Positions 42,642-51,539 of a DNA stretch of 54,791 nucleotides are shown in pieces. A program made the translations under genes and the position numbers. This stretch comes from JAAYYM01 sp964483155 (GTDB lineage Bacteria > Bacillota > Clostridia > Lachnospirales > Lachnospiraceae), in contig CAZAAC010000014.1 of NCBI GenBank assembly GCA_964483155.1, forward strand, positions 1-54,791. Reading direction: 5' to 3'. A model generated the notes under the pieces. The model made no database searches. It was not told the DNA's origin and worked only from the letters and a program-made list of their open reading frames with translations. Within the stretch, counting starts at the first letter, position 1, and each line of letters opens with the position of its first letter.

Positions 42642-43367
42642 CTAATACAATTCCTTATAAGAACCAGCCGCAGATGGCATCTCACCTGCAATTCTGAGAT
42701 GTGAAGTGTCCCCCATGACTTGACACCTAAAATAAGCTTCACCCTTAACTCTTTCTTCTGTTTGCAATACCGTTACAGCTGTCGGTGCCATAAAAAACCC
42801 ATGCCAAAGACACGGAGCCGAAATGCCGAGCATATGTGACATGATTGCAAAAGATACTCCCAAATGACAGAAAAGAACAATTGTGTCATCATTACTATCC
42901 TTCACCTGATAAATATTGTCTTTGCGTCTATATCCGTGCTTATCTAAAAGTGTGTCTATTCCTTCACACACTCTCTGGTATTCCTCAGTAACCCTTCCTG
43001 TTTTCATAATTTGCGTATCCATCCATGTATCCTTATCATACATTTTAGGTTCCGCCGTCCAATATGAAGGCAGAAAATCCCATGGAATACGTTTTTGCTC
43101 TGGATTTTGACGTATCTCGTCAGGAATTAAGTTGTCTACTGGTGCATTAAACTCCTGTAGCCAATCACAAATAATTGCTTCTCTTTTCACTTTTTTCAAC
43201 AATATAGAAGCGGTATCCTTTGCGCGCCCAAGAGGTGAACAATAAAAATTCTCTACCTTCCAATTCAGGATTCTCTCTGCTAGCAATTCTGCTTCTCGCC
43301 ATCCTTTTTCTGTTAATGTATCGTTTTTATAGTCTGGATCACCGTGCCTGATAAATACCAGTTTCAT
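42642..43367 (-). CDS. Histidine phosphatase family protein
   Basis: A 241-aa protein of the phosphoglycerate mutase-like fold. The catalytic RHG is at residues 7-9 (VFIRHGDPDY), the second part of the site is SPLGRAKDTA, and the late catalytic His is in LFCHLGVSFA. It removes phosphate from a small metabolite; the substrate is unknown. GAGGAAT precedes the ATG. Confidence 0.88.
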   Translation of the reverse strand: MKLVFIRHGDPDYKNDTLTEKGWREAELLAERILNWKVENFYCSPLGRAKDTASILLKKVKREAIICDWLQEFNAPVDNLIPDEIRQNPEQKRIPWDFLPSYWTAEPKMYDKDTWMDTQIMKTGRVTEEYQRVCEGIDTLLDKHGYRRKDNIYQVKDSNDDTIVLFCHLGVSFAIMSHMLGISAPCLWHGFFMAPTAVTVLQTEERVKGEAYFRCQVMGDTSHLRIAGEMPSAAGSYKELY

Positions 43368-43433
43368 ATATTAATTCCTCATCTCTTGCATTTTTCTTTC
43401 TTTTTTACATTATATTTCCTTTATATCTATTTC

Positions 43434-43949
43434 CTATATTATACAGTTCTTTGCAATTAATTCAACAACTTCTCGCAGCAACAAATTTTCACAGTTAATT
43501 GTTATATTCGCATATTTCTCATAAAAAGGAATTCTTTCCTGATATAATTGTTCCAAGGTCTGCCCTTTTTGTGTCGAAACGCCTCGATTCTGGATATCAC
43601 CCAGCCTCTCTGCTATTGTTTCTAATGACAATTGCAAGTATATTATTAACCCCATCTCTTGAAAATGTTTCATAGCCTGTTTCCCATATATTGCGCTTCC
43701 ACCAGTTGCAATGACACATTTTTTTGCCTCTATCGATATATTAATATCATTTTCAATTCTGTTGAAGCCCTCTGTTCCCTCGGCCTCTAATATTTCTTGC
43801 AGTCTTTTTCCTGTTTTTTTCTGTATTACAAGATCAGTGTCTAAAAATTCATATCCAAGCTTTTTTGCAAGGACTACACCAACTGTACTTTTTCCTGCGC
43901 CTGGCATTCCAATCAATATAATATTCTTTTGATAATCTACATTTTTCAT
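43434..43949 (-). CDS. aroK: Shikimate kinase
   Basis: A 171-aa P-loop kinase. Walker A is GMPGAGKST (14-22), the DTD that binds shikimate and magnesium follows in EFLDTDLVI, R is in FNRIEND, and ATGGSAIY stands at the place of the usual GGG motif. It phosphorylates shikimate in the aromatic amino-acid route. No other aro gene is visible. It is downstream of azlCD with an 88-bp gap. Confidence 0.85.
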   Translation of the reverse strand: MKNVDYQKNIILIGMPGAGKSTVGVVLAKKLGYEFLDTDLVIQKKTGKRLQEILEAEGTEGFNRIENDINISIEAKKCVIATGGSAIYGKQAMKHFQEMGLIIYLQLSLETIAERLGDIQNRGVSTQKGQTLEQLYQERIPFYEKYANITINCENLLLREVVELIAKNCII

Positions 43950-44037
43950 TTTTTAAACCTGCCATAATAAACATTTTTTGCTACAATATTATTCAGAATA
44001 CCATATCTTTCTCCACTTTGCACTTTAAACAAAAAGT

Positions 44038-44343
44038 TTAAATCAATAATTCCAGCATAAACACAGCCACACATGCGCCCGTAGACACTTTTATTAGACT
44101 TCCACCACGATACGCAATAATAATAGCAGTTAAAAATCCTGCAAGTGCAGACCAAGCACTCTCTGTTGAAGTTAAAATAGCAGGAAAAGTCATGACTGAT
44201 AGTGTGACATATGGAACATAATACAAAAAGGAACGTATTACTTTACTCTTAATTTCTTTTCGAATCAGTGTCAATGGCAACATACGAATCATATAAGTTA
44301 CGCTTGCCATAATAATGATATATAAGTATATATTAAATTTCAT
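44038..44343 (-). CDS. azlD: AzlD family branched-chain amino acid export subunit
   Basis: A 101-aa membrane protein with about four helices: YLYIIIMASVTYMIRMLPL, YVPYVTLSVMTFPAIL and a glycine-alanine-rich end. AzlD works with AzlC in export of branched-chain amino acids or similar compounds. The ATG nine bases after GGGAGG lies inside the end of azlC (11-bp overlap). Confidence 0.88.
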   Translation of the reverse strand: MKFNIYLYIIIMASVTYMIRMLPLTLIRKEIKSKVIRSFLYYVPYVTLSVMTFPAILTSTESAWSALAGFLTAIIIAYRGGSLIKVSTGACVAVFMLELLI

Positions 44344-45055
44344 GTTCTGCTTCCTCCCTTTCTGTCGGAAAGAGAACCGCTGCAATTCCTGCGATTACAA
44401 CTGTTAATATAATAATACGAAATCCTGATGATATCTTCGAGACTACTGGCAAATAGTAAAACAATGTTGAGGCGAGCATCGATATCATAATCACTCCTGC
44501 CATTACCTTATCCCCTTTTGCTGGCGGAACAATAATTGCAATAAACATACCAAAAAGTGCGATGCTAAGTGCGCTTAGCACACGAGCTGGCATAATATTT
44601 CCTGCTGTCACTCCCAAAAAAGTACCAAAAGTCCATGCTGGCACTGCAACACACATAGCACCATAAGAATACAATGGACTTAACTTTCCTTCAACACTTG
44701 AAGAAATACCAAATATCTCATCCGTTACGCCAGCTGATAATAAAAATCTATGAAAATAGCGCGCTTTTGGATCAACCTTTTGTGAAAGTGAACATGACAT
44801 CAGGCAGTATCTTAAATTTATCACCAGCTGCGTCATCGCCATTTCTAAGTAAGTCGCTCCTGATGAAATTAATCCAAGTGCAACAAATTCGCCTGTTGCA
44901 GTAAGACTTGTAAGAGACATAAGCATTGCCTGTATTGCTGTTAATCCCGTATTTTTTGCTGCAATTCCAAGCGAAAAAGAGATAGCAAAATATCCTAATG
45001 CAATAGGAATACCATCCTTTATTCCTTTCTTAAACCAAGATTTTTTATCTTTCAT
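44333..45055 (-). CDS. azlC: AzlC family branched-chain amino acid export protein
   Basis: A 240-aa membrane protein with the AzlC pattern: FKKGIKDGIPIALGYFAISF, TATGEFVALGLI and NLRYCLMSCSLSQK, then DEIFGISS. It is the larger half of the AzlCD exporter. The ATG (MKDKKSW) is preceded by AAGGAG; the longer frame has no ribosome site. The divergent LysR gene probably controls it. Confidence 0.92.
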   Translation of the reverse strand: MKDKKSWFKKGIKDGIPIALGYFAISFSLGIAAKNTGLTAIQAMLMSLTSLTATGEFVALGLISSGATYLEMAMTQLVINLRYCLMSCSLSQKVDPKARYFHRFLLSAGVTDEIFGISSSVEGKLSPLYSYGAMCVAVPAWTFGTFLGVTAGNIMPARVLSALSIALFGMFIAIIVPPAKGDKVMAGVIMISMLASTLFYYLPVVSKISSGFRIIILTVVIAGIAAVLFPTEREEAEHEI

Positions 45056-45105
45056 TTCAAAACTCTCCTTGAGTATAGTAAAGTATTGTAATTGTAGCAT
45101 TAGCG

Positions 45106-45134
45106 TTGACATTAGTATAGTTAATTATTATAAT
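45106..45134 (+). promoter_or_regulatory. Consensus promoter of the LysR gene
   Basis: TTGACA and TATAAT, both perfect, separated by 17 bases. ATTAGTAT occurs twice, 30 bp apart (45111 and 45141), and ATTAG-TATTT-CTAAT forms an inverted repeat; these are candidate LysR sites over the promoter. Confidence 0.8.
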
Positions 45135-45171
45135 ACATATATTAGTATTTCTAATAGTGGAGGCGTTTGAT

Positions 45172-46032
45172 TTGACAAAGTATCTTTCTTTTATGAAAAT
45201 AATAGAATCTGGGAGTTTTACAAAAGCCGCCGAAGTGCTCGGCTATACGCAGTCAGCCGTCAGTCAGATGTTACACTCTTTGGAAACCGAACTTTCTACA
45301 ACATTGATTGTACGTTCAAGAAAGGGAATTATCCTAACACCTGATGGCGAAGAATATCTCCCTTACATAAAAAACATCTATCATGCACATTTAGAGCTTC
45401 TAGAAAAACAAAAAGAAATGCAAGGCTTACAGAGCGGACTCATCCGTATTGGAACCTTTTCTAGTGTATCTTGTAATTGGTTGCCTAGTCTAATAAAAAA
45501 TTTTAAAGAAAAATACCCATCTGTTCATTTCGAATTAAAACAGGGTGAATATACTAATATCAGTACCTGGATTAAAGAAAGAAGTGTTGATTTTGGCTTT
45601 GTTAATCCAGATGCTGTAACTGACCTAACTGTAATCCCTCTGAGACAGGATGAAATGCTTGCCGTACTTCCACCCAATCATCCTCTTACCATATCCGAAA
45701 AAGTATCACTCGCTGAGTTAGCCACTGAGCCTTTTATCTTGCTAATTGAGGGTGATTTAAGTGAACCAATGGAATTTTTTAAAAAAAATAATCTAATCCC
45801 AAATGTTCAATATCAGGTTCTGGACGATTATACCATTATGGCTATGGTTGAAAAAGGGCTCGGCATTTCAATTCTTCCAAAATTAGTTTTAAGCAGACAT
45901 CCACATAATATTGTTACAAAACAAATACTACCAACCATAGAACGTACTATTGCACTGGCATATAAAGATAAAAATATTCTACCAATTGCAGGACGTTTCT
46001 TCATTGATTTTATTTTAGAAAGCTTTAAATAA
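45172..46032 (+). CDS. LysR family transcriptional regulator
   Basis: A 286-aa LysR regulator. The N-terminal winged helix-turn-helix (about 1-60) reads FTKAAEVLGYTQSAVSQMLHS; the rest is the periplasmic-binding-fold effector domain (about 90-285). The start is likely a TTG (MTKYLSF) eight bases after GGAGG; a GTG five codons upstream adjoins that site. Divergent from azlCD, it should control the exporter, with an amino acid as probable effector. Confidence 0.9.
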   Translation: MTKYLSFMKIIESGSFTKAAEVLGYTQSAVSQMLHSLETELSTTLIVRSRKGIILTPDGEEYLPYIKNIYHAHLELLEKQKEMQGLQSGLIRIGTFSSVSCNWLPSLIKNFKEKYPSVHFELKQGEYTNISTWIKERSVDFGFVNPDAVTDLTVIPLRQDEMLAVLPPNHPLTISEKVSLAELATEPFILLIEGDLSEPMEFFKKNNLIPNVQYQVLDDYTIMAMVEKGLGISILPKLVLSRHPHNIVTKQILPTIERTIALAYKDKNILPIAGRFFIDFILESFK

Positions 46033-46061
46033 AGAGAATAATGACTTCCTTTTCTTTTTCC

Positions 46062-47339
46062 CTAAAGATTTTTAAAATGAAATTTCTTTCGACCTTCTGC
46101 GTAATCTGCAACGATATGACCGTTACCAAACAGCTTATATTTATAAGTTACAAGTCCCTCTAGTCCAACTGGTCCCCTCGCATGCAATTTTCCTGTGCTG
46201 ACTCCGACTTCTGCACCAAATCCATATTTAAATCCATCCGCAAATCTAGTTGAACAATTGCAATATACACCTGCCGAGTCTACTAACTGCATAAATTCAT
46301 TCGCTGTTTCCTTGTTTTCTGTTATAATACAGTCTGTGTGATGCGAACCATATTGATTAATGTGCGCAGATGCATCTTCCATACTGTCTACTAGCTTAAC
46401 TGAAATAATATAATCCAGGTACTCTGTTTTGAAATCCTCTTCATAAGCATCCTGACACTGAATGATATTCTGAACTTCCTTTGTACCACGTATTTCTACG
46501 GATTTCTCTGCAAATACCCTTGCCAATTCTGGTAACAGTTCTTCTGCTGCCGCCCTGTGCACAAGCAAAGTTTCTGCCGCATTACATACTGCCACATACT
46601 GCGTCTTAGAGTCTACAATAATAGGAATTGCTTTCTCCAGATCAAATTCTTTATCCACATACACATGACAAATACCATCCGCATGACCCATTACAGGTAT
46701 TCTTGTATGATCCATAATATAACGCACAAATTCATTTGAGCCCCTAGGAATTAATAAATCCACCATATCATCACACTCTAAAAGCTCAGTAATTTCAGAG
46801 CGCATCTCTGCCTGCGCCATACAACCCTCCGGCAAACCAGCCTCTATCGCAGCTTCATATATTGTCTCAAAAAGTGCTTTGTTCGTCTGCATTGCCTCAC
46901 TTCCGCCCTTCAGTATTGCACAATTTCCACTTTTCAGGCATAAAGTAGCAATTTGTACAAGAGCATCTGGCCGCGACTCAAAAATAACACCAATCACCCC
47001 TATTGGACAAGTCTCACGATACAGTTTTAAACCTTCATCCAGTTCTCTCGCTAATTGTATCTGAAAAAGAGGGTCGGGAAGTTTTATTAACTCTTCTATC
47101 CCTTCAATCACACCTGCTAGTTTTGTTTCATCAAACTTTAGACGCTTTAAAACTGGAAGCGTAATACTTTCTGCCTGTGCTGCAATTAAATCATTTATAT
47201 TTGCATTCAAAATCTTTTCCTTATTCATTTCAAGTGCTCTTGCAACTGAACGCAATGCATTATTTCTCACTTGTTCAGGGAGCATTGCCATTTTTGCACT
47301 ATCTCTTTTCAATTTTCTCGCCTGCTCTTTTATATTCAT
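46062..47339 (-). CDS. proA: Glutamate-5-semialdehyde dehydrogenase (gamma-glutamyl phosphate reductase)
   Basis: A 425-aa aldehyde-dehydrogenase-fold enzyme of proline synthesis, NADPH-dependent, acting on gamma-glutamyl phosphate. It shows CPIGVIGVIFESRPDA, LKSGNCAILKGGSEA, DLLIPRGSNEFVRYI and CNAAETLLVH with the catalytic cysteine. No proB is near. AGGAGGG precedes the start. It follows phoH by 35 bp. Confidence 0.96.
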   Translation of the reverse strand: MNIKEQARKLKRDSAKMAMLPEQVRNNALRSVARALEMNKEKILNANINDLIAAQAESITLPVLKRLKFDETKLAGVIEGIEELIKLPDPLFQIQLARELDEGLKLYRETCPIGVIGVIFESRPDALVQIATLCLKSGNCAILKGGSEAMQTNKALFETIYEAAIEAGLPEGCMAQAEMRSEITELLECDDMVDLLIPRGSNEFVRYIMDHTRIPVMGHADGICHVYVDKEFDLEKAIPIIVDSKTQYVAVCNAAETLLVHRAAAEELLPELARVFAEKSVEIRGTKEVQNIIQCQDAYEEDFKTEYLDYIISVKLVDSMEDASAHINQYGSHHTDCIITENKETANEFMQLVDSAGVYCNCSTRFADGFKYGFGAEVGVSTGKLHARGPVGLEGLVTYKYKLFGNGHIVADYAEGRKKFHFKNL

Positions 47340-47374
47340 TCCTTTCTACCCTCCTACCTATTTCTTTTCAATTA

Positions 47375-48739
47375 TTATGTCTTATTGATTACCAATCTGT
47401 CTGCTGCCTCCTGTGCCAGAGGACTTCTCACACATTCTTCAAAATCAAATGTAATCTGCATACACAACGGACTGCCCTTCATTTTTTCAGAAGCATATAC
47501 AAGGCCATTATTTCTTTTATCCAGCTTTGTAGTGTCAATCTGATCTGGGTCGCCACACAGTATGATTTTACTTCCCATTCCACATCTTGTAACAAGTCCG
47601 GTAATTTGGTTAGGTGTAGCATTTTGTGCCTCATCAACAATAATAAAGGTATCATTAATAGAACGCCCACGCATATATGCCATAGCTTCTGCCACTATAT
47701 AACCTCTTTCAAAAAGTTCATCTATCGGACTTTCCTTGACTTTTACACCATCTTTTTCAAAATCCTTATGCATATCCAGTAAGATTGATAAATTATCAAA
47801 TATAGGTCGCATCAATGGACCAATTTTTTCTGTTTCTGTTCCTGGTAAAAATCCAATATCTTCATCAAACTTCACATTAGGTCTACAGACAAGTACCTTT
47901 TTGTAAAGACCACGGTTAATAACCTGCTCCAATCCTGCCGCTAAAGAATAAAATGTTTTTGCCGTACCAGCAGGCCCCTTTAGTATAACAAGTGGTGCTT
48001 GTTCCGCAGATGTAAGCAATGCTTCTTGTGCAAATCTTTGACTTGCATTACGCGGAACTACATCAAATGGTTTTTCACCCTCGTATTTCAATTTCTCTAT
48101 TGTAGAACCATTATATCTGCCAAGTGCACTGCTCTTTAAATTAGTAGCATCACGTAGCAATACAAATTCATTCAGTTCAAGATATACTCCCTCATCATAT
48201 AAATCATCAAGTGTTAAACTTCCTTCTTGATAAAAATCATTAATTTTATTTGCTTTTACATACAATTCCTGCTTGCCTTTAAAGCGCAAGGTTTCCTCCG
48301 AAACCTGATTTTCTTTAAAATCCTGCACTTCAATGCCTGCAATATCTGCTTTGATTTGCATATTGATATCATTTGTTATTAATATACATTTTTGATTATT
48401 TTTGTTCTGTAACCCAAGACACACCTGTATAATTCTATTGTCAGGTTTATCTTTGGCCCAGCCTTCTGGTAGTGGTGTATTAACTTGGTTATACTCGATT
48501 TTCAGCATTCCACCGCCGGGAAGCTCTACACCGTCTCGCATATTTCCTTTTCCGCGAAGACCGCTCAAGATACGAATTGTTTCTCGGGAATTAAATCCCA
48601 ATTCACCGGGAGCACTTTTAAATGTGTCCAGCTCCTCAATTGTAGTATTTGGAATTACAACATCATTATCATCAAGAGAAGTGATGATATAGGGTGAGTT
48701 AAGAAGAATGTTAGTATCTAGGATAAAAGTCTTTTTCAT
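47375..48739 (-). CDS. PIN-PhoH family ATPase/ribonuclease
   Basis: A 454-aa fusion of an N-terminal PIN nuclease domain (about 1-145; TFILDTNILLNSPY, LITNDINMQIKA with acidic metal ligands) and a C-terminal PhoH ATPase domain (about 215-450; Walker A LKGPAGTAKTF, Walker B FIIVDEAQNATPNQ). Known relatives (YlaK, PhoH2) are RNA helicase/RNase proteins. AAGGAGG precedes the ATG. Confidence 0.93.
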   Translation of the reverse strand: MKKTFILDTNILLNSPYIITSLDDNDVVIPNTTIEELDTFKSAPGELGFNSRETIRILSGLRGKGNMRDGVELPGGGMLKIEYNQVNTPLPEGWAKDKPDNRIIQVCLGLQNKNNQKCILITNDINMQIKADIAGIEVQDFKENQVSEETLRFKGKQELYVKANKINDFYQEGSLTLDDLYDEGVYLELNEFVLLRDATNLKSSALGRYNGSTIEKLKYEGEKPFDVVPRNASQRFAQEALLTSAEQAPLVILKGPAGTAKTFYSLAAGLEQVINRGLYKKVLVCRPNVKFDEDIGFLPGTETEKIGPLMRPIFDNLSILLDMHKDFEKDGVKVKESPIDELFERGYIVAEAMAYMRGRSINDTFIIVDEAQNATPNQITGLVTRCGMGSKIILCGDPDQIDTTKLDKRNNGLVYASEKMKGSPLCMQITFDFEECVRSPLAQEAADRLVINKT

Positions 48740-48834
48740 AGAATTCCTCCTTAATAAAATGTTATTCCTCTATATTTATATATAAAATTATAGCATATAT
48801 TAATTCTTCCACCTATATCAAATCTGATATACAT

Positions 48835-49518
48835 TTATGGAAATAAACTGAAAACCAGAAGCATTTGTGCTAAATAATATGTTAGTGAGACAAAAAACTG
48901 TAATACTTTTCGATGATTTCTATAATAATACAGAAAGAAAATACAGGTGTCCGAGATCAAGAAAAGAAGCGTTCCTATTAAAATAAATGTTGTTCGCATT
49001 GTTATCTGAGAACCCAAGAATGCTGCCAATCCAGTCATAGACAATGATGAGACTATAAATGTATAAGCTATAACAGGTTTTTTCATTTTTCCAATTTGTA
49101 CTCTTGATTTATAAATGAATGGTAAAAAGAATACTACATAAACAATTGAAATACCTAAGCCAATAAGATTATATTTTGTAATACCACTTATTTTGATAAT
49201 TCCGCTAATAAACATAATATGTCCAAAAAGAAAGGAAAGCAGTCCCTCTTTTATATATCTTTTCATTCCATTTACAGTAACAATCCCGAGTAATATATCT
49301 CCTACAAAGCACATGACAAAACCTATGACCATGCACCTTGCAAACTCAATATTCTCGCATGCTTTTGCGGCATAAAAACCCATATAGGCAAATCCAAGGC
49401 TCACGCAAATTTTTGCATAAATCCGATATTTTTCTAAATTTTCTTTATAACTTACTATTATTAAAACAATAAATGTAATAACGTAATAAACCAGTACTGT
49501 TCTAATTATTATATTCAT
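48835..49518 (-). CDS. YhhN/lysoplasmalogenase-like membrane protein
   Basis: A 227-aa protein with about eight membrane helices. The YhhN motifs are FVGDILLGIV, FGHIMFISG, LFLISDTCIFF and YYLAQMLLVFS. The mammalian relatives TMEM86A/B cleave the vinyl ether of lysoplasmalogens, and many Clostridia make plasmalogens, so that role is plausible. It follows the MGMT gene and the glycerol operon, 38 bp apart. Confidence 0.8.
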   Translation of the reverse strand: MNIIIRTVLVYYVITFIVLIIVSYKENLEKYRIYAKICVSLGFAYMGFYAAKACENIEFARCMVIGFVMCFVGDILLGIVTVNGMKRYIKEGLLSFLFGHIMFISGIIKISGITKYNLIGLGISIVYVVFFLPFIYKSRVQIGKMKKPVIAYTFIVSSLSMTGLAAFLGSQITMRTTFILIGTLLFLISDTCIFFLYYYRNHRKVLQFFVSLTYYLAQMLLVFSLFP

Positions 49519-49556
49519 TTTCTTTTCCTATTCTATTGCTTTTACTTTCTATGTAT

Positions 49557-49868
49557 TTAGTAAAACGGTGTTTCCCATTGGTATTTTTCCATAATAACAC
49601 AATCATCCCTAAATTCAATACCGTCGGTCTCTAGCAATCTGCGCTGTATATTAGCGCCACCAAATGCAAAAGCCTCCGATACCCTTCCGTCTTTTGAGAC
49701 AACACGATAGCAGGGAATCTCTTCATTATCAGGGTTAACATGTAAAGCATAGCCTACAACACGTGCCCAATGGCTATTGCCCGCCAGTCGTGCCACTTGT
49801 CCATAAGTTGCAACTGTTCCTTTCGGTATTCTTTTTACAACTTCATATATTTTTTCATATGTGTTCAT
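49557..49868 (-). CDS. MGMT family protein (alkyltransferase-like)
   Basis: A 103-aa protein equal to the DNA-binding and active-site domain of O6-methylguanine methyltransferase. It shows RIPKGTVATYGQVARLAG and IPCYRVVSKDGRVS, so the acceptor cysteine is present but the usual PCHRV has Y instead of H. Alkyltransferase-like proteins usually have lost the cysteine, so this is between the two types. The ATG (MNTYEKI) is chosen because it lies after the DUF1667 stop; the longer frame overlaps it. Confidence 0.8.
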   Translation of the reverse strand: MNTYEKIYEVVKRIPKGTVATYGQVARLAGNSHWARVVGYALHVNPDNEEIPCYRVVSKDGRVSEAFAFGGANIQRRLLETDGIEFRDDCVIMEKYQWETPFY

Positions 49869-49884
49869 ATCATTTTCAAATATC

Positions 49885-50253
49885 CTATTCCTGCTTTTCA
49901 ACATTTTTAGTTGCAATAATATCTACTCCAGTGCCCGCTACATTTTTTATAATAACATCCCCCATTGTAATTGGTGCTTTTACAGTTATATTCTTCAATG
50001 CTCCCACACATAAACCTATTTTCTCTTTGGGAATATCTTTTTTCGTTTTGACCGAAACTACTGCTATCTTACCGTTTTCAACTTTTACTGTTGTCGTCAC
50101 GATACGCGTGGGATTTGTTAATTCCTTGTGCGCATATTCAGCTCCTTTAGAACATGTATTTCCACTAACACTGATTATTTCCCCATTATCTTGTTCTACC
50201 GTCAATAAGCATCCCATAGGACATCCTATACAAATCAGGCTTCTCTTTTCCAT
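49885..50253 (-). CDS. DUF1667 protein of the glycerol operon
   Basis: A DUF1667 protein of 122 aa. The N-terminus has ICIGCPMGCLLTV and GNTCSKGAEYA, four cysteines likely to bind a cluster, with one more in GLCVGALKN. The family regularly follows anaerobic GlpA-like and FAD oxidoreductase genes and may be their iron-sulfur subunit. The stop of the oxidoreductase gene is 3 bp upstream, so the genes are coupled. Confidence 0.9.
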   Translation of the reverse strand: MEKRSLICIGCPMGCLLTVEQDNGEIISVSGNTCSKGAEYAHKELTNPTRIVTTTVKVENGKIAVVSVKTKKDIPKEKIGLCVGALKNITVKAPITMGDVIIKNVAGTGVDIIATKNVEKQE

Positions 50254-50256
50254 ATG

Positions 50257-51528
50257 CTAATCCTCTTCGATCTTAACAATAATATGTTCTAAACAGGGAT
50301 GTTCTTCTAATTTTGCCTTGCTTAGTTTAATATCTTCCATTTCACTTGGTACCATAATCAGACGTTTCTTATGTATCACTCTTTTTTCATCAAAATAAAC
50401 ACTAATGTAATGGTTTTTTATTACCTTTCCAACACGAAATCTTACCGTGATTACATCTTCCATGCGGTTGACATTTAATTTCACAGGTACAGTATAGCGA
50501 ACATCACCAACTGCTATTACTGCTATGTCATTATTTATCCCCTCCCTTTTTTGCATATCTGATAATACATAATTCGCAGCACTTTTCCCAGCTAACGATG
50601 CTTCTTCAGAAACAAAATCCACCAAATCATGCACATGTAGTACATTACCACATGCAAACACGCCTTCAATAGTAGTCTCAAAGCTTTCATTGACATTCGG
50701 TCCCAAAGTAATACTATTCATATCCATCCCCATACAACTTGACAATTCATTCTCGGGAATTAATCCTACTGAAAGTAGCAAGGTATCACAAGGATACTCT
50801 TTTTCTGTTCCTCTTATTGGTCTTCCCTTTTCATCAACTCTTGCCAATGTGATTCCTTCTATTCTCTCCTTCCCCTTTATATCAATTACCGTGTGATTCA
50901 ATTTTAGAGGAATATCATAATCATCCAGACACTGCACTATATTTCTATTGAGACCTCCTGAATATGGCATAAGTTCTGCTACCACTTTCACGTTCGCACC
51001 CTCCAACGTCATGCGCCTAGCCATAATTAATCCAATGTCGCCAGAACCAAGTATCACAACTTCTCTCCCAGGCAAATAACCTTCTATATTTACTAATCTT
51101 TGTGCTGTCCCTGCCGAGAAAATACCTGCTGGTCTATACCCCGGAATATTCAGTGCCCCCCTCGCTCTTTCTCTACATCCCATGGCCAGAATCACTGCTT
51201 TTGCCTGTATTTCAAATAATCCCTCTTCCCGATTGATAGCTGTTACTTTTTTTTCACGAGTAATACTCATTACCGTTGTGCAAAGTTTATACTTAATTTC
51301 AAGTTCACGAACCTGATCAATAAACCTTTGTGCGTATTCAGGACCGGTAAGCTCTTCCTTAAAAGTATGCAATCCAAATCCATTATGAATGCATTGATTA
51401 AGAATACCCCCTAGTTCCTTCTCCCGCTCAAGGATTATTACCCTTTCTATGCCTTGTTTTTTTGCCGATGCTGCTGCTGCAAGACCAGCTGGACCACCAC
51501 CTATTATCACAATATCATAATTGCTCAT
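50257..51528 (-). CDS. FAD/NAD(P)-dependent oxidoreductase of the glycerol operon
   Basis: A 423-aa flavoprotein of the pyridine nucleotide-disulfide type. FAD binding is in DIVIIGGGPAGLAAAASAKKQ, the NAD(P) site is REVVIILGSGDIGLI-like (VVILGSGDIGLIMARR), and VFACGNVLHVHDLVD closes the FAD site. In this operon type it is thought to pass electrons from glycerol 3-phosphate oxidation to NAD or another carrier. It lies 11 bp after the dehydrogenase gene. Confidence 0.9.
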   Translation of the reverse strand: MSNYDIVIIGGGPAGLAAAASAKKQGIERVIILEREKELGGILNQCIHNGFGLHTFKEELTGPEYAQRFIDQVRELEIKYKLCTTVMSITREKKVTAINREEGLFEIQAKAVILAMGCRERARGALNIPGYRPAGIFSAGTAQRLVNIEGYLPGREVVILGSGDIGLIMARRMTLEGANVKVVAELMPYSGGLNRNIVQCLDDYDIPLKLNHTVIDIKGKERIEGITLARVDEKGRPIRGTEKEYPCDTLLLSVGLIPENELSSCMGMDMNSITLGPNVNESFETTIEGVFACGNVLHVHDLVDFVSEEASLAGKSAANYVLSDMQKREGINNDIAVIAVGDVRYTVPVKLNVNRMEDVITVRFRVGKVIKNHYISVYFDEKRVIHKKRLIMVPSEMEDIKLSKAKLEEHPCLEHIIVKIEED

Positions 51529-51539
51529 CTGAGAGCCCC

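Noticed and set aside
44024..44042. TTTAAAC-AAAAA-GTTTAAA hairpin at the end of azlD as a terminator
   Set aside because: The stem is made only of weak pairs with no T run, so it is not a convincing terminator.
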